Shown here: piece by piece, positions 1 through 11,314 of the stretch | Layout: each line of letters starts with the position of its first letter | Numbering within the stretch: position 1 is the first letter of the stretch | Assembly (NCBI RefSeq): GCF_026745355.1 | Contig: NC_079206.1 | Location: 36,835,642 to 36,899,641 of the forward strand | DNA: 64,000 bases | Direction: 5' to 3' | Source: Beta vulgaris subsp. vulgaris | Taxonomy: Eukaryota > Streptophyta > Magnoliopsida > Caryophyllales > Amaranthaceae | The notes under the pieces: model-generated | What the model was told of the DNA's origin: nothing | The model's database searches: none | The model's input: the letters and a program-made list of their open reading frames with translations, nothing else | Program-made: the position numbers and the translations under genes

Positions 1-109
1 GACAATAAACCATTAGAGATGGGGGATAACAACAACGAAAAGCCACTACGTGACTACGCAATGCCAAATGCTAGTGGGGCCCCTTCAAGTATTGTAAGAC
101 CTACTATTT

Positions 110-900
110 CTGCTAATATTTTTGAGCTTGCCCTGCTTTAATTCAAATAATTCAACAAGACCAATTTAGTGGCCTAGATAATGAAGACCCTAATGAATAT
201 AACCACTTTTCTTGAAAATGCGATACTGTTAAGTTAAATGGAGTGACTGACGATGTTATTCGACTTGGTTTGTTTCCGTTTCACTTAGAATAAAGCTAAA
301 ATGTGGTTAAAATCTAATCCACCTAATTCATTTACAACATGGGCTACATTATCTCAAGCTTTTCTTAGTAAATATTTTCTCCGGGAAAAACTGCTAAGTT
401 TAGAAATAATATAACTAGTTTTGCTCAATATGATGGGGAGTCTTTATATGAAGCATGGGAAAGGTTTAAAGATTTACAACGTAAATGTCCTCTCATGGTG
501 TTCCTGATTGGTTACTAGTGCAAACTTTTTATGATGGTCTGAATGAATCTGTTAGAATCAATATAGATGATGTTGCCGGAGGTGCAATAATGGTAAAACT
601 ACTGAAGTAGCTAATGGTTACTTGAAGAAATGGCTTCTAATAATTATCATTGGTCTAATAAGAGGGGTAAACCAAAGAATGCTCTGGTATGTATGAAGTA
701 GAAGGAATTAACATGTTAAATGCAAAAGTTGACAATTAGTTAATTTGTTTACTAAAATGAGTAATGTCAATTCTATGTCTACTACTATGCCATGTAATTT
801 GTGTGGAGGTGCTCATTTAACTCTGAATGTGCTAATGTGGAGCAAGCTAATATGTTTCTAATTTTATAAGCACCACAAAATGATCCCTATTCTAATACAT
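110..900 (+). pseudogene. Ty3/gypsy gag remnant (Athila/Tat-like), frameshifted
   Basis: Reading across three frames gives a typical plant Retrotrans_gag core: FSGLDNEDPNEY near 160-200, KMWLKSNPPNSF near 295-335, SLYEAWERFKDLQRKCP near 440-490 and a FYDGLNES block near 520-550. Gag forms the cytoplasmic particle that packages element RNA. A partial knuckle-like CNLCGGAH appears near 795-820. The frame breaks about every 50-100 bases, mostly by one-base losses, so no Gag could be made. The 5' part of the element lies left of the window. Superfamily is confident; lineage rests on motif flavour only. Confidence 0.75.
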
Positions 901-1427
901 ACTTATAATCCAGGCTGGAGAAATCATCCTAATTTCTGTTGGAGGAATCCAGGCGAACAAAATGTTAATGTTAATTCACAACATCCACCTGGCTTCCATC
1001 AAAAACAACCCCAACAAGAAATTAGACCATCATGGAATTGCTATTGAAAAATTGTAATGCTACTTCTGAAAGAATTGAAAAGTTGGAAACTAAAGTTGAT
1101 CAGATTGCTATTTCTAATAGAAATGTAGAACTTCAACTTGGACATTAGCTAATGCCATCAATTCTAGAATCAAGGAGCTTTGCCTAGTAAAACTGAAGTT
1201 AATCCTAAAACACTGCAACGCTGTCACTCTTGAAATGGTAAGGAGTTAAGTACCAAAAAAGTACGATTAAAGAAAATGAGGTCGCCAATGAAATGAAAAA
1301 GAAAGGAGAATATGAAGCTGAAAAGAACCTGAATTAACACTCTCTCCCCATTGAGACCTTATGTTCCCCCTATTCCTTTTCCACAAAGACTTAAACAACT
1401 AAATTAGATAGTGAATTTGAGAAATTC

Positions 1428-2291
1428 TTGAAAATGTTTAAGCAATTACATATTAACATTCCTTTTATTGATGCTTTAATGCAAATTCCTTCTTATTCTA
1501 AGTTTCTTAAGGAAATTATGTCCAAAAAGAAGAAGTTGGAAAAATATGAAACCATTGCTTTGAGTGAGGAATGTAATGCTGTGATTCAGAAAAAGCTTCC
1601 TCCTAAACTGAAAAACTCGGGAAGTTTTTCCATTCCTTGCACTATAGGTGATATTAAATTTTCTAAAGCCTTGTGTGATTTAGGTGCAAGTGTCCCTCTT
1701 ATGCCTTTATCTATTTGCAAGAAGTTAGGATTGCATAATATAAAATCTACTACTGTATCTTTGCAACTTGCCGATAGATCTATCAAATATCCAATAGGAA
1801 TACTAGAAAATGTGCTAATTAAAGTCGATAAATTTATTATTCCTGTTGATTTTATTATTCTTGATATAAATGAAGATATAGAGGTACCCATTATTTTAGG
1901 TAGACCCTTCTTGGCTACCGCTGGAGCTATTATAGATGTTAAGAATGGTATTTTAACGCTTGAAATTGGTGAGGAGAAAGTTCACTTTAATATATTCACT
2001 TCTTCTAGAAACAATTCACAACGAGATCTTGTTTGTCAAGTTGATATAATTGAAGACATGACTAAGAAGAAACATATAACTGATGGTACTAATGCTCTAC
2101 TTGAAGTGTGTTTGAGTAAAACAGGTACTCCTCCTAAGCTTAAGAATGAAAAGGTAAGAAAGGTTTTTCCTCCAATCAAGGAATGTTTTTCATGGAGGAA
2201 AAAGGGTGAATTCAAAACTAAAGGTGAGTCTCCTTTGATAACTAAGACGACCACTAAAGGAGTGACTAACTCCTCGATTGATCCTAGTTAA
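1428..2291 (+). CDS. Retroviral-type aspartic protease region of the same Ty3/gypsy element
   Basis: This is an open stretch of 287 codons. It opens at a TTG and the first ATG is at codon 3, so it is really the downstream end of a gag-pro frame. The protease core is LCDLGASVPLMPLS at about residues 82-95, a DxGAS form of the catalytic motif, followed by IILGRPFLATAGAIID at about 153-168, the flap and second-loop region of plant Athila/Tat proteases. It would act as a dimer to mature the polyprotein. The frame ends in a Lys/Ser/Thr-rich tail without entering reverse transcriptase. No RT, RNase H or integrase follows, so the element is either pol-deleted or a gag-protease-only non-autonomous type. 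The unbroken frame contrasts with the decayed gag just upstream. Confidence 0.8.
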   Translation: MKMFKQLHINIPFIDALMQIPSYSKFLKEIMSKKKKLEKYETIALSEECNAVIQKKLPPKLKNSGSFSIPCTIGDIKFSKALCDLGASVPLMPLSICKKLGLHNIKSTTVSLQLADRSIKYPIGILENVLIKVDKFIIPVDFIILDINEDIEVPIILGRPFLATAGAIIDVKNGILTLEIGEEKVHFNIFTSSRNNSQRDLVCQVDIIEDMTKKKHITDGTNALLEVCLSKTGTPPKLKNEKVRKVFPPIKECFSWRKKGEFKTKGESPLITKTTTKGVTNSSIDPS

Positions 2292-4369
2292 ACGGAACTT
2301 GATGGAAGTCAAGCTATAGACTCTAAACAAGCGCTACTTGGGAGGCAACCCAAGCACTTTTGATTGTTTATTTTTCTCATTTAGTTCTCTTTATGCTTGT
2401 TCCTTTTGTTTTTCTTTTGCGGATACTAGAGACTGTAATGAGGCTGTGCGATAATTAAGATGAGTCTCTTATGCTGCTACATGCTGCTGCTATGTGCTGC
2501 TGCTACGTGTTGCTGCTATGTGCTGTTGTAACCTGATATTGCTATGTCCTACTACTTCCTTTTACTATGTGCTGCTGTGAGCTGCTGTGGGTATCACCAT
2601 TATCACAAGAGTAGCTAGCTTGTTGTCGCTCTCTTACTGCATTGCACGTGAGAAGTCGTCTTACACCCCAGGTTGTTTCTTTCTAAGTCTTTCATATTGC
2701 CATGGTTATTGCTACAATTTTCCCTTTCCCATATAGTTTGAGTATATTTGAACATTGAGGACAATGTTTATAATAAGTGTGGGGGAGAGGCTTAAACCTT
2801 GGATTGCTGGATTGATGTATTGTTGTGATGCTGGAATTAATTTGTGTGAAGAAACAGGTCTAGAAAATGAAAATCTAATTGGATATGCCATATTTTAGGG
2901 GAGGTGCTGTCAAAATTTAAGTAGAAATTTTAATTTTCATGTCTGATATTGATTTGAAGGCAAATTCCATTAGCTTAATTTGACTGAAAAGAAAAAAATT
3001 CAGTTTTTAAAATTGAAAAAAAAAAAAAATTTTCTAGTTTTGTTGCAAGCTAATGGGTTTTTAATTTCGACTGATTCAGGGAATGGATAGCATAATTGTT
3101 CAAGTGTTTGGCAAGTGTAAGAATGGTTATTTAAGATTTGATTGTGATTTACTTGGTGGACATCTATAACCATTGTGAGATCTTTTGAGCCTTTTAGTAG
3201 ACTAAAATTGTATTAGTCTCTATTTTTTTAGAGTGTGTGTTAGTTCTGGTGAAATATAAACTCTTGGATTTGCATTGGTTTCTTCGAGACTACATTGAAA
3301 CATGAGCATATATTAAAATGATAAAGGCATTTGTTTTTGTTGAACCAATTTAGCCTAAGCGACCTACATTATCATATCTCTTTCTAAAGCCCCTCTGAGC
3401 CTTAAGCCTATTTCTTTTTTTAAACCACATTACAGGCTTATTCCCTAAACATATGACTTTTACCTAATCTTTGAGCTAGTGGAATATATGACATGATTCA
3501 AATGGGGTTGTACGTCATACAGTCATACTTCTATCTATGTGTAGGTGATTATATTAGTTCCCAAGAATATTTTTCTCAAAAAGAAAATATCAAAATGAAA
3601 TGAAAAAATGAAGGAAGAAAAGAAATGACAAAATATGAAAAAAAGAAGAAAAAGAAAGAAAAGGTTGATATTGAGAATAAAAATGAGTTCGGAAAAGTTT
3701 ATTATTAGATATATATGACTAACATTTGAGTAGTTGGAGTTTTGACTGTGACCATTACAATTGGCCTTCTTAGAGATTGTGTACTCCACTAGTCTTAAAG
3801 ATTTTGAGCACCAAATACTAAATACTTCATACCCTTTACCCGAGCCTTACATTACAACCTTACTAAAGTCATTTTGATTTTTGTATGCTCTATGTCTTCT
3901 TAGTGGTGGAGAATTGAACGATATGCAAATTTTAAGTAATATATTTCATTTCGAGTCGACCTTGAGGTTTTGAGTGATAATTATTATACCCTAAACACAT
4001 GAGTGATCATAATATTTTATTATTTGCAGACTAAAGTGAGGGTTCACCAAGTTAATTACTCAACTTCTTGAATATGGTTGTGGTAAGACTGAATGGAAAC
4101 ACTAATCATGAAGTACTATGCTTTTTGAAGAATTGGTTGGTCTTTGGCTCATTGCTTGTGACATCTAAATAATATTTTCGAACTAAAATTATTTCGATAA
4201 ATCATATTTTTAGTGTTTGTGAAAACTTTCAGTTGAGTTATGGCTACTTATAATACGATTTGCTTGAAAAGTCAGTCAGTTGGAAAGTTAAAATTTATAA
4301 TGACAAATAGATGCTAGTATTATAGTCCTAGTTTGCTCGAGGACTAGCAAACCTTAAGTGTGGGGGAGT
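2292..4369 (+). other. Non-coding 3' internal region of the Athila/Tat-like element with polypurine tract
   Basis: No convincing gene is present. At 2336-2354 lies TTGGGAGGCAACCCAAG, a palindromic motif that commonly follows the coding region of Athila-type elements. A CTGCTATGTGCTGC-like short repeat covers about 2470-2590. Two copies of a TGTGGGGGAG tract occur near 2779 and 4359. The second, at 4359-4369, sits right against the LTR and is the likely polypurine tract. Adenine-rich stretches at 3580-3670 explain spurious ORFs on the other strand. Confidence 0.6.
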
Positions 4370-5765
4370 TGATAAGTCACTATTTTATATATAATTTTAG
4401 CCCATTATATTACTCTTTGGTATAACAACTGAGACTTATAATAGGTTTTCTTCTTATATTTTAACGTTTTAAGAGTTAAGTTACTTATGTAATAAAGTTG
4501 ATTTAAAATATAAAAAATCAGCTCAATAAATTACTTGCTTGATTCTACTTCTACTTTTACATGCTAATTTGGTTACTTTAATATTTATAATAGTAGTATA
4601 TTTTTACTATGGAAATATTTTGCTTTAGAACCCATCTAGTATTACTATGTATTTGTTTTGTAGGAAAATTAGAAGAAGTAAGAAAGAAGAAAAAAAGAAA
4701 AAGAAAAGAAAGGAGTAAAGGAATCTGATTGGGCCAAAAAGAAAAAAAACAAAATCATGGGCTAAAGAGGAGGCGGCATTGATGGGAACAAGGTAGCACT
4801 AAAAAGCCATACCTAAGGAATAGATTAAGAGGGGATTGGAGGCAGCACAAGAGGACGCAGATAACAGACGAGACGAAAACCAGGACGAAGGAACACCGGC
4901 GCGCGACGTCAGCATGGCTGCGGTGGCCATTGACGGAAGTCAAAAGTTCATACGAATCTGGAGTTTATCTCTTTCTTCTCTTAGTTTATGTTATTGAATT
5001 CTGTTAATTATTATGTTTAATTTCAAATTATTACTCTCAATTAGTTGGGTTGATTTAGTTGTTATGTCTAGTTAAATTTTCATGTTCTAGGACAAGATGT
5101 AGTCTTTTAATTTTATGTCAATGAATTGAATTATTATTGGGTTAGTTTAATTTAAATTGCAATTTGATAATCTTGAGTTCAATTGCTTACTTTTGATAAG
5201 GGCCCTATCAATTGTATGTTTAAGGTATTGGATTATTAGCGGAAGTGAAAGTTCAATATTAGTTCGTGGGATTATTAAACGCTAAGTAGCATAATTTTAG
5301 GAATAGTTATACACTTAGGGTGGTCTTTTATATGAATTCTTATTCTTAATGATTTTGTTCTAAATTTTATGACCACGGAAGTAGGCATAAGTTTAGTATT
5401 CAAATATACGTTTTCCGCCTTGGAAGAGGGGTTATATACATTAGGAATTCAACCATTGCGATCTAATTATTTTACCCTGCAATTAGTTTAATTTCATTGT
5501 AGAAGTTAATTGGCGAAATCTAAGTCCTAGAACCATTTCTTATACTCGATTTATACCTATTGTCTGCCGTCTTTAGAGTTAGAATTAGTATAGTTCTTAT
5601 TTTATTAGTCTAGTTTATCACCGCCAATCACAATTTTCGGATCGTCTAGATAATATTAGTATCTCTTAATTTGGTAGTTGATTATACCTCCTTGTGGGAA
5701 ACGATATCTTGCTTACCCTATATTTATTTTAATTGACTCGTACACTTGCGGTATTTTAAGGTACA
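4370..5765 (+). repeat. 3' LTR of the Athila/Tat-like element
   Basis: The repeat starts TGATAAGTCAC directly after the polypurine tract, the usual start for this lineage. It contains a purine-rich block at 4670-4760 and, near 5690, a CCTCCTTGTGGGAAACGATA segment followed by ACTTGCGG, which resembles the conserved 3' end of such LTRs. The right boundary (GGTACA near 5765) is estimated, because the partner LTR is outside the window and no TSD could be tested. Confidence 0.6.
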
Positions 5766-6057
5766 TTTAGGACCGACCAATATTCCAAGAGCTTGTTTGA
5801 TTTATTTGCAATTTAGAAATTTTAGAGTGTCTACGTGCATTCTTGAGTTAATGTCAAAGTGTATGTGTGATTTATTTAGTTCAATGATCGATTAATATTC
5901 CAATACCAATATGTATCTCTCGATCCCTATTTTAGTATATGATGCAGGAGCATCTAGCTCCATTATTCCTATTACTAATCGTCTTGCAAATAATGATAAT
6001 AATACTTTAGAAATTCAGTTTTTGAGTTTAATTATCTCTAAGTGTCCTAGTCCTAGA
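5766..6057. other. Unassigned AT-rich DNA
   Basis: I see no gene, RNA or clear repeat boundary. A 66-codon open frame from 5911 has no recognisable motif. The stretch may be flanking DNA or a further piece of the Athila-like element. Confidence 0.4.
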
Positions 6058-6830
6058 GTGTTAGTTAAACGTTGTTGGATGTTTAGTCGGTTTTTAGCAC
6101 ATCTTTTGTAACGTTTTTGTTAATCTTTTCTTCTGAAGGTTTGTAAGGTGCTTAGTCACCTATGTGCTTAAGCTAGTTGCTTATCATAGCATGATGCAGC
6201 TGCTTGCATTAACCTCTCAAGGAAGAAAAGTCCACAAAGCCTGCTATGCAGCGTGTAGAAAGAAGAGAAAAAAGCTTGGAGAAGAAATTAGTGTACAACA
6301 ACCATTTCTCCACATTTTGGGACGTGTGACCAATGGATGGAAAGCTCTTCAAGTGTAGGAAACCCTCCAACTGGTTTCCTGGCCGTTGGATAAGCTAATC
6401 GTGAGATATGGGCAGAAAGATGGAGAAAGAACCTAAAATCGGGTTCAGCAGCTCTTCCAACTTTTAGCTTATTTTAATAGTATTTTAATACGAAATTTTG
6501 ACATGTTGTACTATAAATAGTCAGCAGCTTGCTTGTAAAATTTAAGCTTTGATTAATGAAAATCCAGAGAGTTCTCTCTAATTGAAAACAAGTGTGTTTT
6601 CTGTCCAAAACCGGGTTGGTTTTGTTTATCTAAAATCTTTGTTGTTTGCTTGTCATTCATTGAGGTGAGAGCTAAGCACGTAAAGTAGGTTGTAGGACAA
6701 GTTGTTACACCTTGTCTTAGCCTTGTTTTGTGGTTGTTGGGTTGTGAATGTGGTGGTTGTTTGTCTTAGAACAAACCGGGTCAGTTTTTTTAGCTCTTTT
6801 AAAACCGAATTTTAACTTCTTTCAACTAAT
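6058..6830 (+). repeat. Probable solo LTR (copia-like or TRIM-like)
   Basis: The stretch starts TGTTAGTTAAACG. At about 6512 it has a TATA-type GTACTATAAATAGTC, followed by leader-like sequence with repeated GGTTTTG/GTTGTTG words. It ends near a CA around 6815-6835. Layout and length fit a plant Ty1/copia LTR. No primer-binding site or TSD was found, so the call and both borders are tentative. Confidence 0.4.
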
Positions 6831-6884
6831 GCTCTCATGTGCTTTATCAATATGTATCAGTATATTTGATTATCTCTTTCGGAA

Positions 6885-7086
6885 TTCAGTTTTTTAGTAG
6901 ATATTTTACCTTCATCTTTATAGTAGTTTATTTAGTTAATTGATACTATATCAAAAACAGGGGTTTTTAACTAACACAAGAAATAATAAAATAAATCCAA
7001 TTCTCCGTGGAATCGACCCTTACTTACCCGGGTACATTGCTAGGAGGTCATAATTAGATTATTTTTAGTAGACACGCGACATTCAT
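6885..7086 (+). repeat. 3'-end fragment of another Ty3/gypsy LTR
   Basis: The segment TCTCCGTGGAATCGACCC followed by TTACTTACCCGGGTACA (about 7002-7036) and a GACACGCGAC end is the conserved terminal motif of a large class of plant gypsy LTRs. The remainder of that LTR is not recognisable here. Confidence 0.45.
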
Positions 7087-7460
7087 ACCACTCTCCAAGT
7101 TCATACATGCCACGCCCAACCTAGCTGTAAATAAGAAAATTTTTTCCCTAATTCAAGCCTAGGATCCAAGTAGAACTTAAGGAATTAAACACAAGTTTAA
7201 GGAAAGACGTGTACATTTTCCTTAAATACAACAAACCACACGATACACAAAGACACATCTTGCACGCATCACACACCTCATGTTTTCAGGATGCTTTCCT
7301 AAAATAAAACTCATGACAACTAAGACTCACATGAACCTAAATAACTAAGAATTTCGTACCTCATTGCAACTAACATAACTAAAAATAACTCAACTACTTT
7401 AACTAACATAACCATAAAGACATCTTTTTGGTTACATGAACCTTCACTTTAAGAGTAAAG
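7087..7460. other. Unique-looking AT-rich flank of the CACTA insertion
   Basis: No gene or repeat structure is seen. It ends with AAG at 7458-7460, the left copy of the CACTA target-site duplication. Confidence 0.5.
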
Positions 7461-7470
7461 CACTAGTGGA

Positions 7471-7655
7471 TAAAAACGCAAGGGCTGCGGTGCAAGGGCT
7501 GCGTTTTTTGAAAAATGCAATCCTTAAGAAGGGTTGCGATTAGCCAAAAACCGAAGCCCTATAAGTAATAAAGGATCGCAGTTTTTTAAAAACGCAGCCC
7601 TTTAAGTAATAAAGGGTTGCGGTTTTTAAAAACGCAACTCTTTATGGGAACTTTA
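7471..7655. repeat. CACTA left subterminal repeat cluster
   Basis: At least six direct and inverted copies of a motif close to AAGGGCTGCGGTTTTT alternate with TAAGTAATAAAGG spacers. Subterminal arrays of this kind are the binding sites for the CACTA accessory protein in En/Spm-type elements. The sequence shows the repeats; the binding role is by analogy. Confidence 0.8.
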
Positions 7656-7679
7656 ATTTAAAAGGAATTGCTAGGGCAT

Positions 7680-8468
7680 TAAGGGTTTCTCACAAAAAAC
7701 TCAATCTCACGTTCTCCCTCTTCTCTCTCACCGTCCTCCCTTTTCTCTCACCATCCCTTGTCCACTACTGCAACACCACACCGCGCCCGTCACCTCCTGA
7801 CCGTTTCACCAGCAGCCCAGCCCTTCACTTAGCTTCGCCGACTTTTTTCTAACCCTAAGATTGATTCTCGTCGCTTGTCGTTACATAATTCGTCGCAACC
7901 CTAAGAGTCTTTGGGAATTGTTGTCTGGATTGTGTTTCTGGTGGTTTGCCGGCTGATTCTCTCTCTTCTACTTCATCCGCTTCACAGAAACGTCTTCGAA
8001 ATCGTCCGCCCTTCTTCTTCAGGTACTCTCTAACTTCTTCTTCTCTTTTTCATATTTATATGAATTTTTCACCATACATCACAATCTTAAATTGAATTTC
8101 ATTTCAACAGTCAATCATATTGATTTTTAGGTTGCTGTTCATTGCATTTTGCCTAAAGAGTGGAAGGGCGTGAGTTTTGGAGGGCTTCAGAAATCGGTTA
8201 TGTTTGTTGATTTGGATTATCGCTTTGATGATTTACGTCTTCGTCGCCTTCTTCAACTTCGGATTTTTAGTGTTCATTATATGCTTTTCGACTTCGTTTT
8301 TATCCACTTTCATAGTCCGTACTAAATAAAGGGAATGGTTGTTCAAGAAGTTTTCTCTCTCCTGTTCTGCTGGTGGTGCGTCGGTCTTACGGCTATTGCC
8401 TCAGCCTCTGCTTGGTGATATGGCAATCTTAAGTTGAATTTCATTTCAACAGTCAATCTCTTCCTCTT
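7680..8468 (+). other. CACTA interior, 5'-UTR-like CT-rich sequence
   Basis: The left interior has CT-rich tracts (CTCTCTCACC words), then ATTGATTCTCGTCGCTTG and GGTACTCTC, which resemble a plant 5' UTR and a splice donor. T-rich, intron-like DNA follows. No open frame with recognisable content survives. It could be a captured gene start or a transposon-specific leader. It ends at CTCTT (8464-8468), the left TSD of the nested retrotransposon. Confidence 0.45.
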
Positions 8469-9121
8469 TGTTTATGCCAAATTCTGATCAGGCAGAACTT
8501 AGCTGAGGATCTACAACTAATGCAAATGCAGCTAGAAATGATAAAAGAAACTAGCTACGGAATTTAAAGAAGATGCAAAGAGGAGACAAAGACACCAAGA
8601 AATGGTGACGCGGAAAACCCCAGGAAAAGGGTAAAAACCGCGGGTGGAATTGAGTCCACCAATCCACTATGTGAGAAGATCACAACTTACAGCTAGCAGC
8701 TAGCAGCTTATAGCTTATACTAGATACACTTGTGAATATTGTAATTGTAGAAGAGAGAGAGAATGAAAGTAAGAGCAATGTAAAGACTTGTGTGTTTACA
8801 GAATGTTTTCCCTTCTATTTATACTAATACATTTGTATAACGTTATTCCCTATTTGAACGTTGCATAACAAACTTTCCTATGAAGGTGCCACAACTCCTA
8901 GAATCAAGGGAGATCTTCTCTTCTGTTGGCTAACCACTTCTTCCTATTTCTTTGGCCCAACGTCATTACTTGACTTGGTCTTAGTTAGCATCCAATGTTC
9001 TTCCAACCGGATTATTTTGCATTCTTCATCTCTGCTTGCTGTAGCTGCTACCTGATGCTCTCTAGCTGTGACAAACGCATTACCTGCAAGTTTCAGCTTA
9101 GGAAAATTTTACGACATAACA
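8469..9121 (-). repeat. 3' LTR of the Retand-type element
   Basis: This 653-bp repeat matches 17167-17806. It is the 3' LTR because the element reads on the minus strand. Differences between the copies are mainly one-base insertions in this copy. Confidence 0.92.
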
Positions 9122-9134
9122 ATTGCCCCTAACT
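9122..9134 (-). promoter_or_regulatory. Polypurine tract of the Retand-type element
   Basis: On the minus strand the bases immediately before the 3' LTR read GTTAGGGGCAAT, the usual GGGGCAAT-type plus-strand primer of Tat-lineage elements. Confidence 0.7.
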
Positions 9135-9575
9135 TGTGATGCCAACTTAGGCGCAGCCGAGTTAAAATCGCAAGTTACCAATCAAAACAAATTGTTAGCA
9201 AAAGGACTTAAGATTAAGATAAACTTATATTTCTTAAAAGATTTTTATCTTTTTGCCCGAGGAGTTAAAACGTTTGAAGATAAAAATTTCTACTTAAGAA
9301 ATAAACTCCTTTAACCGCTAAAAAGATAATTTTATTGGGAAAAGATAAACTCATCAGGTAATTGATTACTTATCAACAGCTAAAAGATAAATTTTACGCA
9401 ACATTTAATACTTATCCGTTAGCTTAGGCTACCGTTGAGCTACCAGTATTTAAGGATCTTCCAACCCTTCCTGAAACTTCACTTTACTCTTTTGCGAACT
9501 CCTCTTCTTCTCAAGTAAAACTTCTTTCTTTCGTTTGCTTCCTCAGGAATTTTTTAGATCTTTTCTTCTTCTCTA

Positions 9576-11314
9576 ATGGGTAGAGCTATAGATGATGTTG
9601 CTTCGTCTGTCACTGAGCGAGATATAGAGGTGCTCAAAGTTCTGGGGGTTTCCTTGAAAACACTCAGATTATCCTTCCCACTCCCACATGCAGGCCCGAA
9701 ACCTGCCCGGAAGATTACATTTGCTACTATGAGCATCCTTTCTATCTAGGGTATAATTACGAATTTTTCCCCCTCACTAGGTCCTTTATGGAGGTTTTGC
9801 ACCTATCCCCTAGCCAGCCGATGCCAGCTTTTTGGAAAACCTGCTTGACTTTAGAGACCTTAACTAAAACATGGCACAACCTTCTCTTTAAACGAACTTT
9901 TGACTGCCTACAGTGTTAGAAAATCAGGCAAGGGTTTCATAACTTTTAGGGCTAAGGCTCCCTTCCCCCTTTGATAGAAGGTACAATCGCATCTGATTCC
10001 ATATGGAAGACTAGGTATTTCTTCGTAGTGAAAGATTCGCTGGGCGAAGCTGGGAGCCCTCTAGTTGGGGGTTGGTCTACTAAAGGTACCTATCTGTTCA
10101 ATTTGCGTTTTGCTCCTAAAAATGAATTAACTAGGTTCTTACCTTGTTTTCCTTGCAGGTCTTGCCCCATTGTCTCCCAGATACCCGAACAAGCTGAGAG
10201 ACTACCAGAGCTGCTTAATTTCCCCGTTGAGGAACGCACCTTCACAGCTCCCACTGAGGTTCCGCCCCTAGACTCTAAAGCTTCTTCTCGCACCAACTCG
10301 ATGTCAACAGGTAATTCTAGTTTGCAAAGATTCTATTTAACTTATAATTCTTAGACGTTAGGCCAACTAGGTTTTCCTTAGTCATACAGCTCCAGCAAGA
10401 TCTAGCAACTTGTCCGACGAGGACGCTATGGACAGGCTAAAGAATAGGAAGAGATCAACCGCTTCTTCTGGGCAATCTCAGGTTGAGAGGGTTCCTCGCA
10501 AGCACCTACGCTCATCTACCATCCCAACTACAATTGATATCACGACTGATTCTCCTAGAGACGAAGTCCTTATGAGCTTCCCTGCAGACTTCCTAGCTGA
10601 AGAAGGCCTAGAAGGTGGGATCTGGCCTGCAGCTGACAAGCTCGTGTTTCCAGCTGCACAAAAGAGGTTAAAAGGACAAGACCCTGAGGTTGTCTTGAAC
10701 CATGCTGTTCAGCTATCACTACAGGTTAGAACTTTACGATTTATTATATACAGCAATATTATTGTTGCTGTTATACTTACTTTTCCTTGTACGCCAGCTT
10801 TCCAGAGTTGCATAGCTGCCAGGGACAGCTTGCGGACTGTCGCCACTCTTCAAGATAAGGTGGCTCGCCTGCAAAAGGACAACTTGAGCCACCAAGCTAA
10901 GCTGGAGAGGGAGAAACGGTCCCGGTGGATGCTGAGAGCAGTTAGCTGCTGAGCAAAATTAATTGAAAAGAGAGGCTGGAGAAAGATGAGAAGATAGCTG
11001 AGCGGAAAAGAAAATGCACGCCTAGTGCAGCTGTCAGAGATGCTGAGGAGAGGGTTTAGAATTCAAGCTGAAGCAAAATTATTGAAACTGCGAAGCTAGC
11101 ATACCTGATAAAGTTCAAGAAGCTGGATGACAAGGGTGTCAATTTTTACATTGACAGATTCCTCAAGCTGGACTCTATGGCTGCACTGGAGGCTCTAGCT
11201 ACAGGTGAACAAAGCAAAGACTCAGACAATCTACAGCTGAATCTCCTCCTTCCTCAACCAGCCAGAGGGTGCTCTCCGAGTGAAGGACAAATTGTGGCGA
11301 TGATGCCAGCGTAG
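9576..11314 (+). pseudogene. Opposite-strand extra ORF of the Retand-type element (Transposase_28-like), with introns
   Basis: The plus-strand ATG at 9576 opens MGRAIDDVASSVTERDIE. After a frameshift comes YYEHPFYLGYNYEFFPLTRSF then HLSPSQPMPAFWKT (about 9720-9840), resembling the Pfam family called putative gypsy type transposon (Transposase_28) as I recall it. RYFFVVKDSLGEAG and GGWSTK follow near 10010-10085. Three stretches with consensus GT...AG ends interrupt it: 10086-10158 (acceptor TTTCCTTGCAG), about 10311-10394, and 10723-10798. A predicted coiled coil (RDSLRTVATLQDKVARLQKD) follows, then KFKKLDDKGVNFYIDRFLKL and a stop at 11312-11314. Extra ORFs, some antisense, are known in plant Tat-lineage elements; their function is not established. 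Frameshifts mean this copy is probably dead. Confidence 0.7.

Noticed and set aside
3535..3789. Minus-strand open frame of 84 codons, hydrophobic
   Set aside because: It comes from GAAAA-rich low-complexity DNA in the retrotransposon 3' region.
5911..6358. Two 64-66-codon frames (MYLSIPILVYD..., MLKLVAYHSMM...)
   Set aside because: One is in unassigned flank and the other inside the probable solo LTR; neither has homology-like features.
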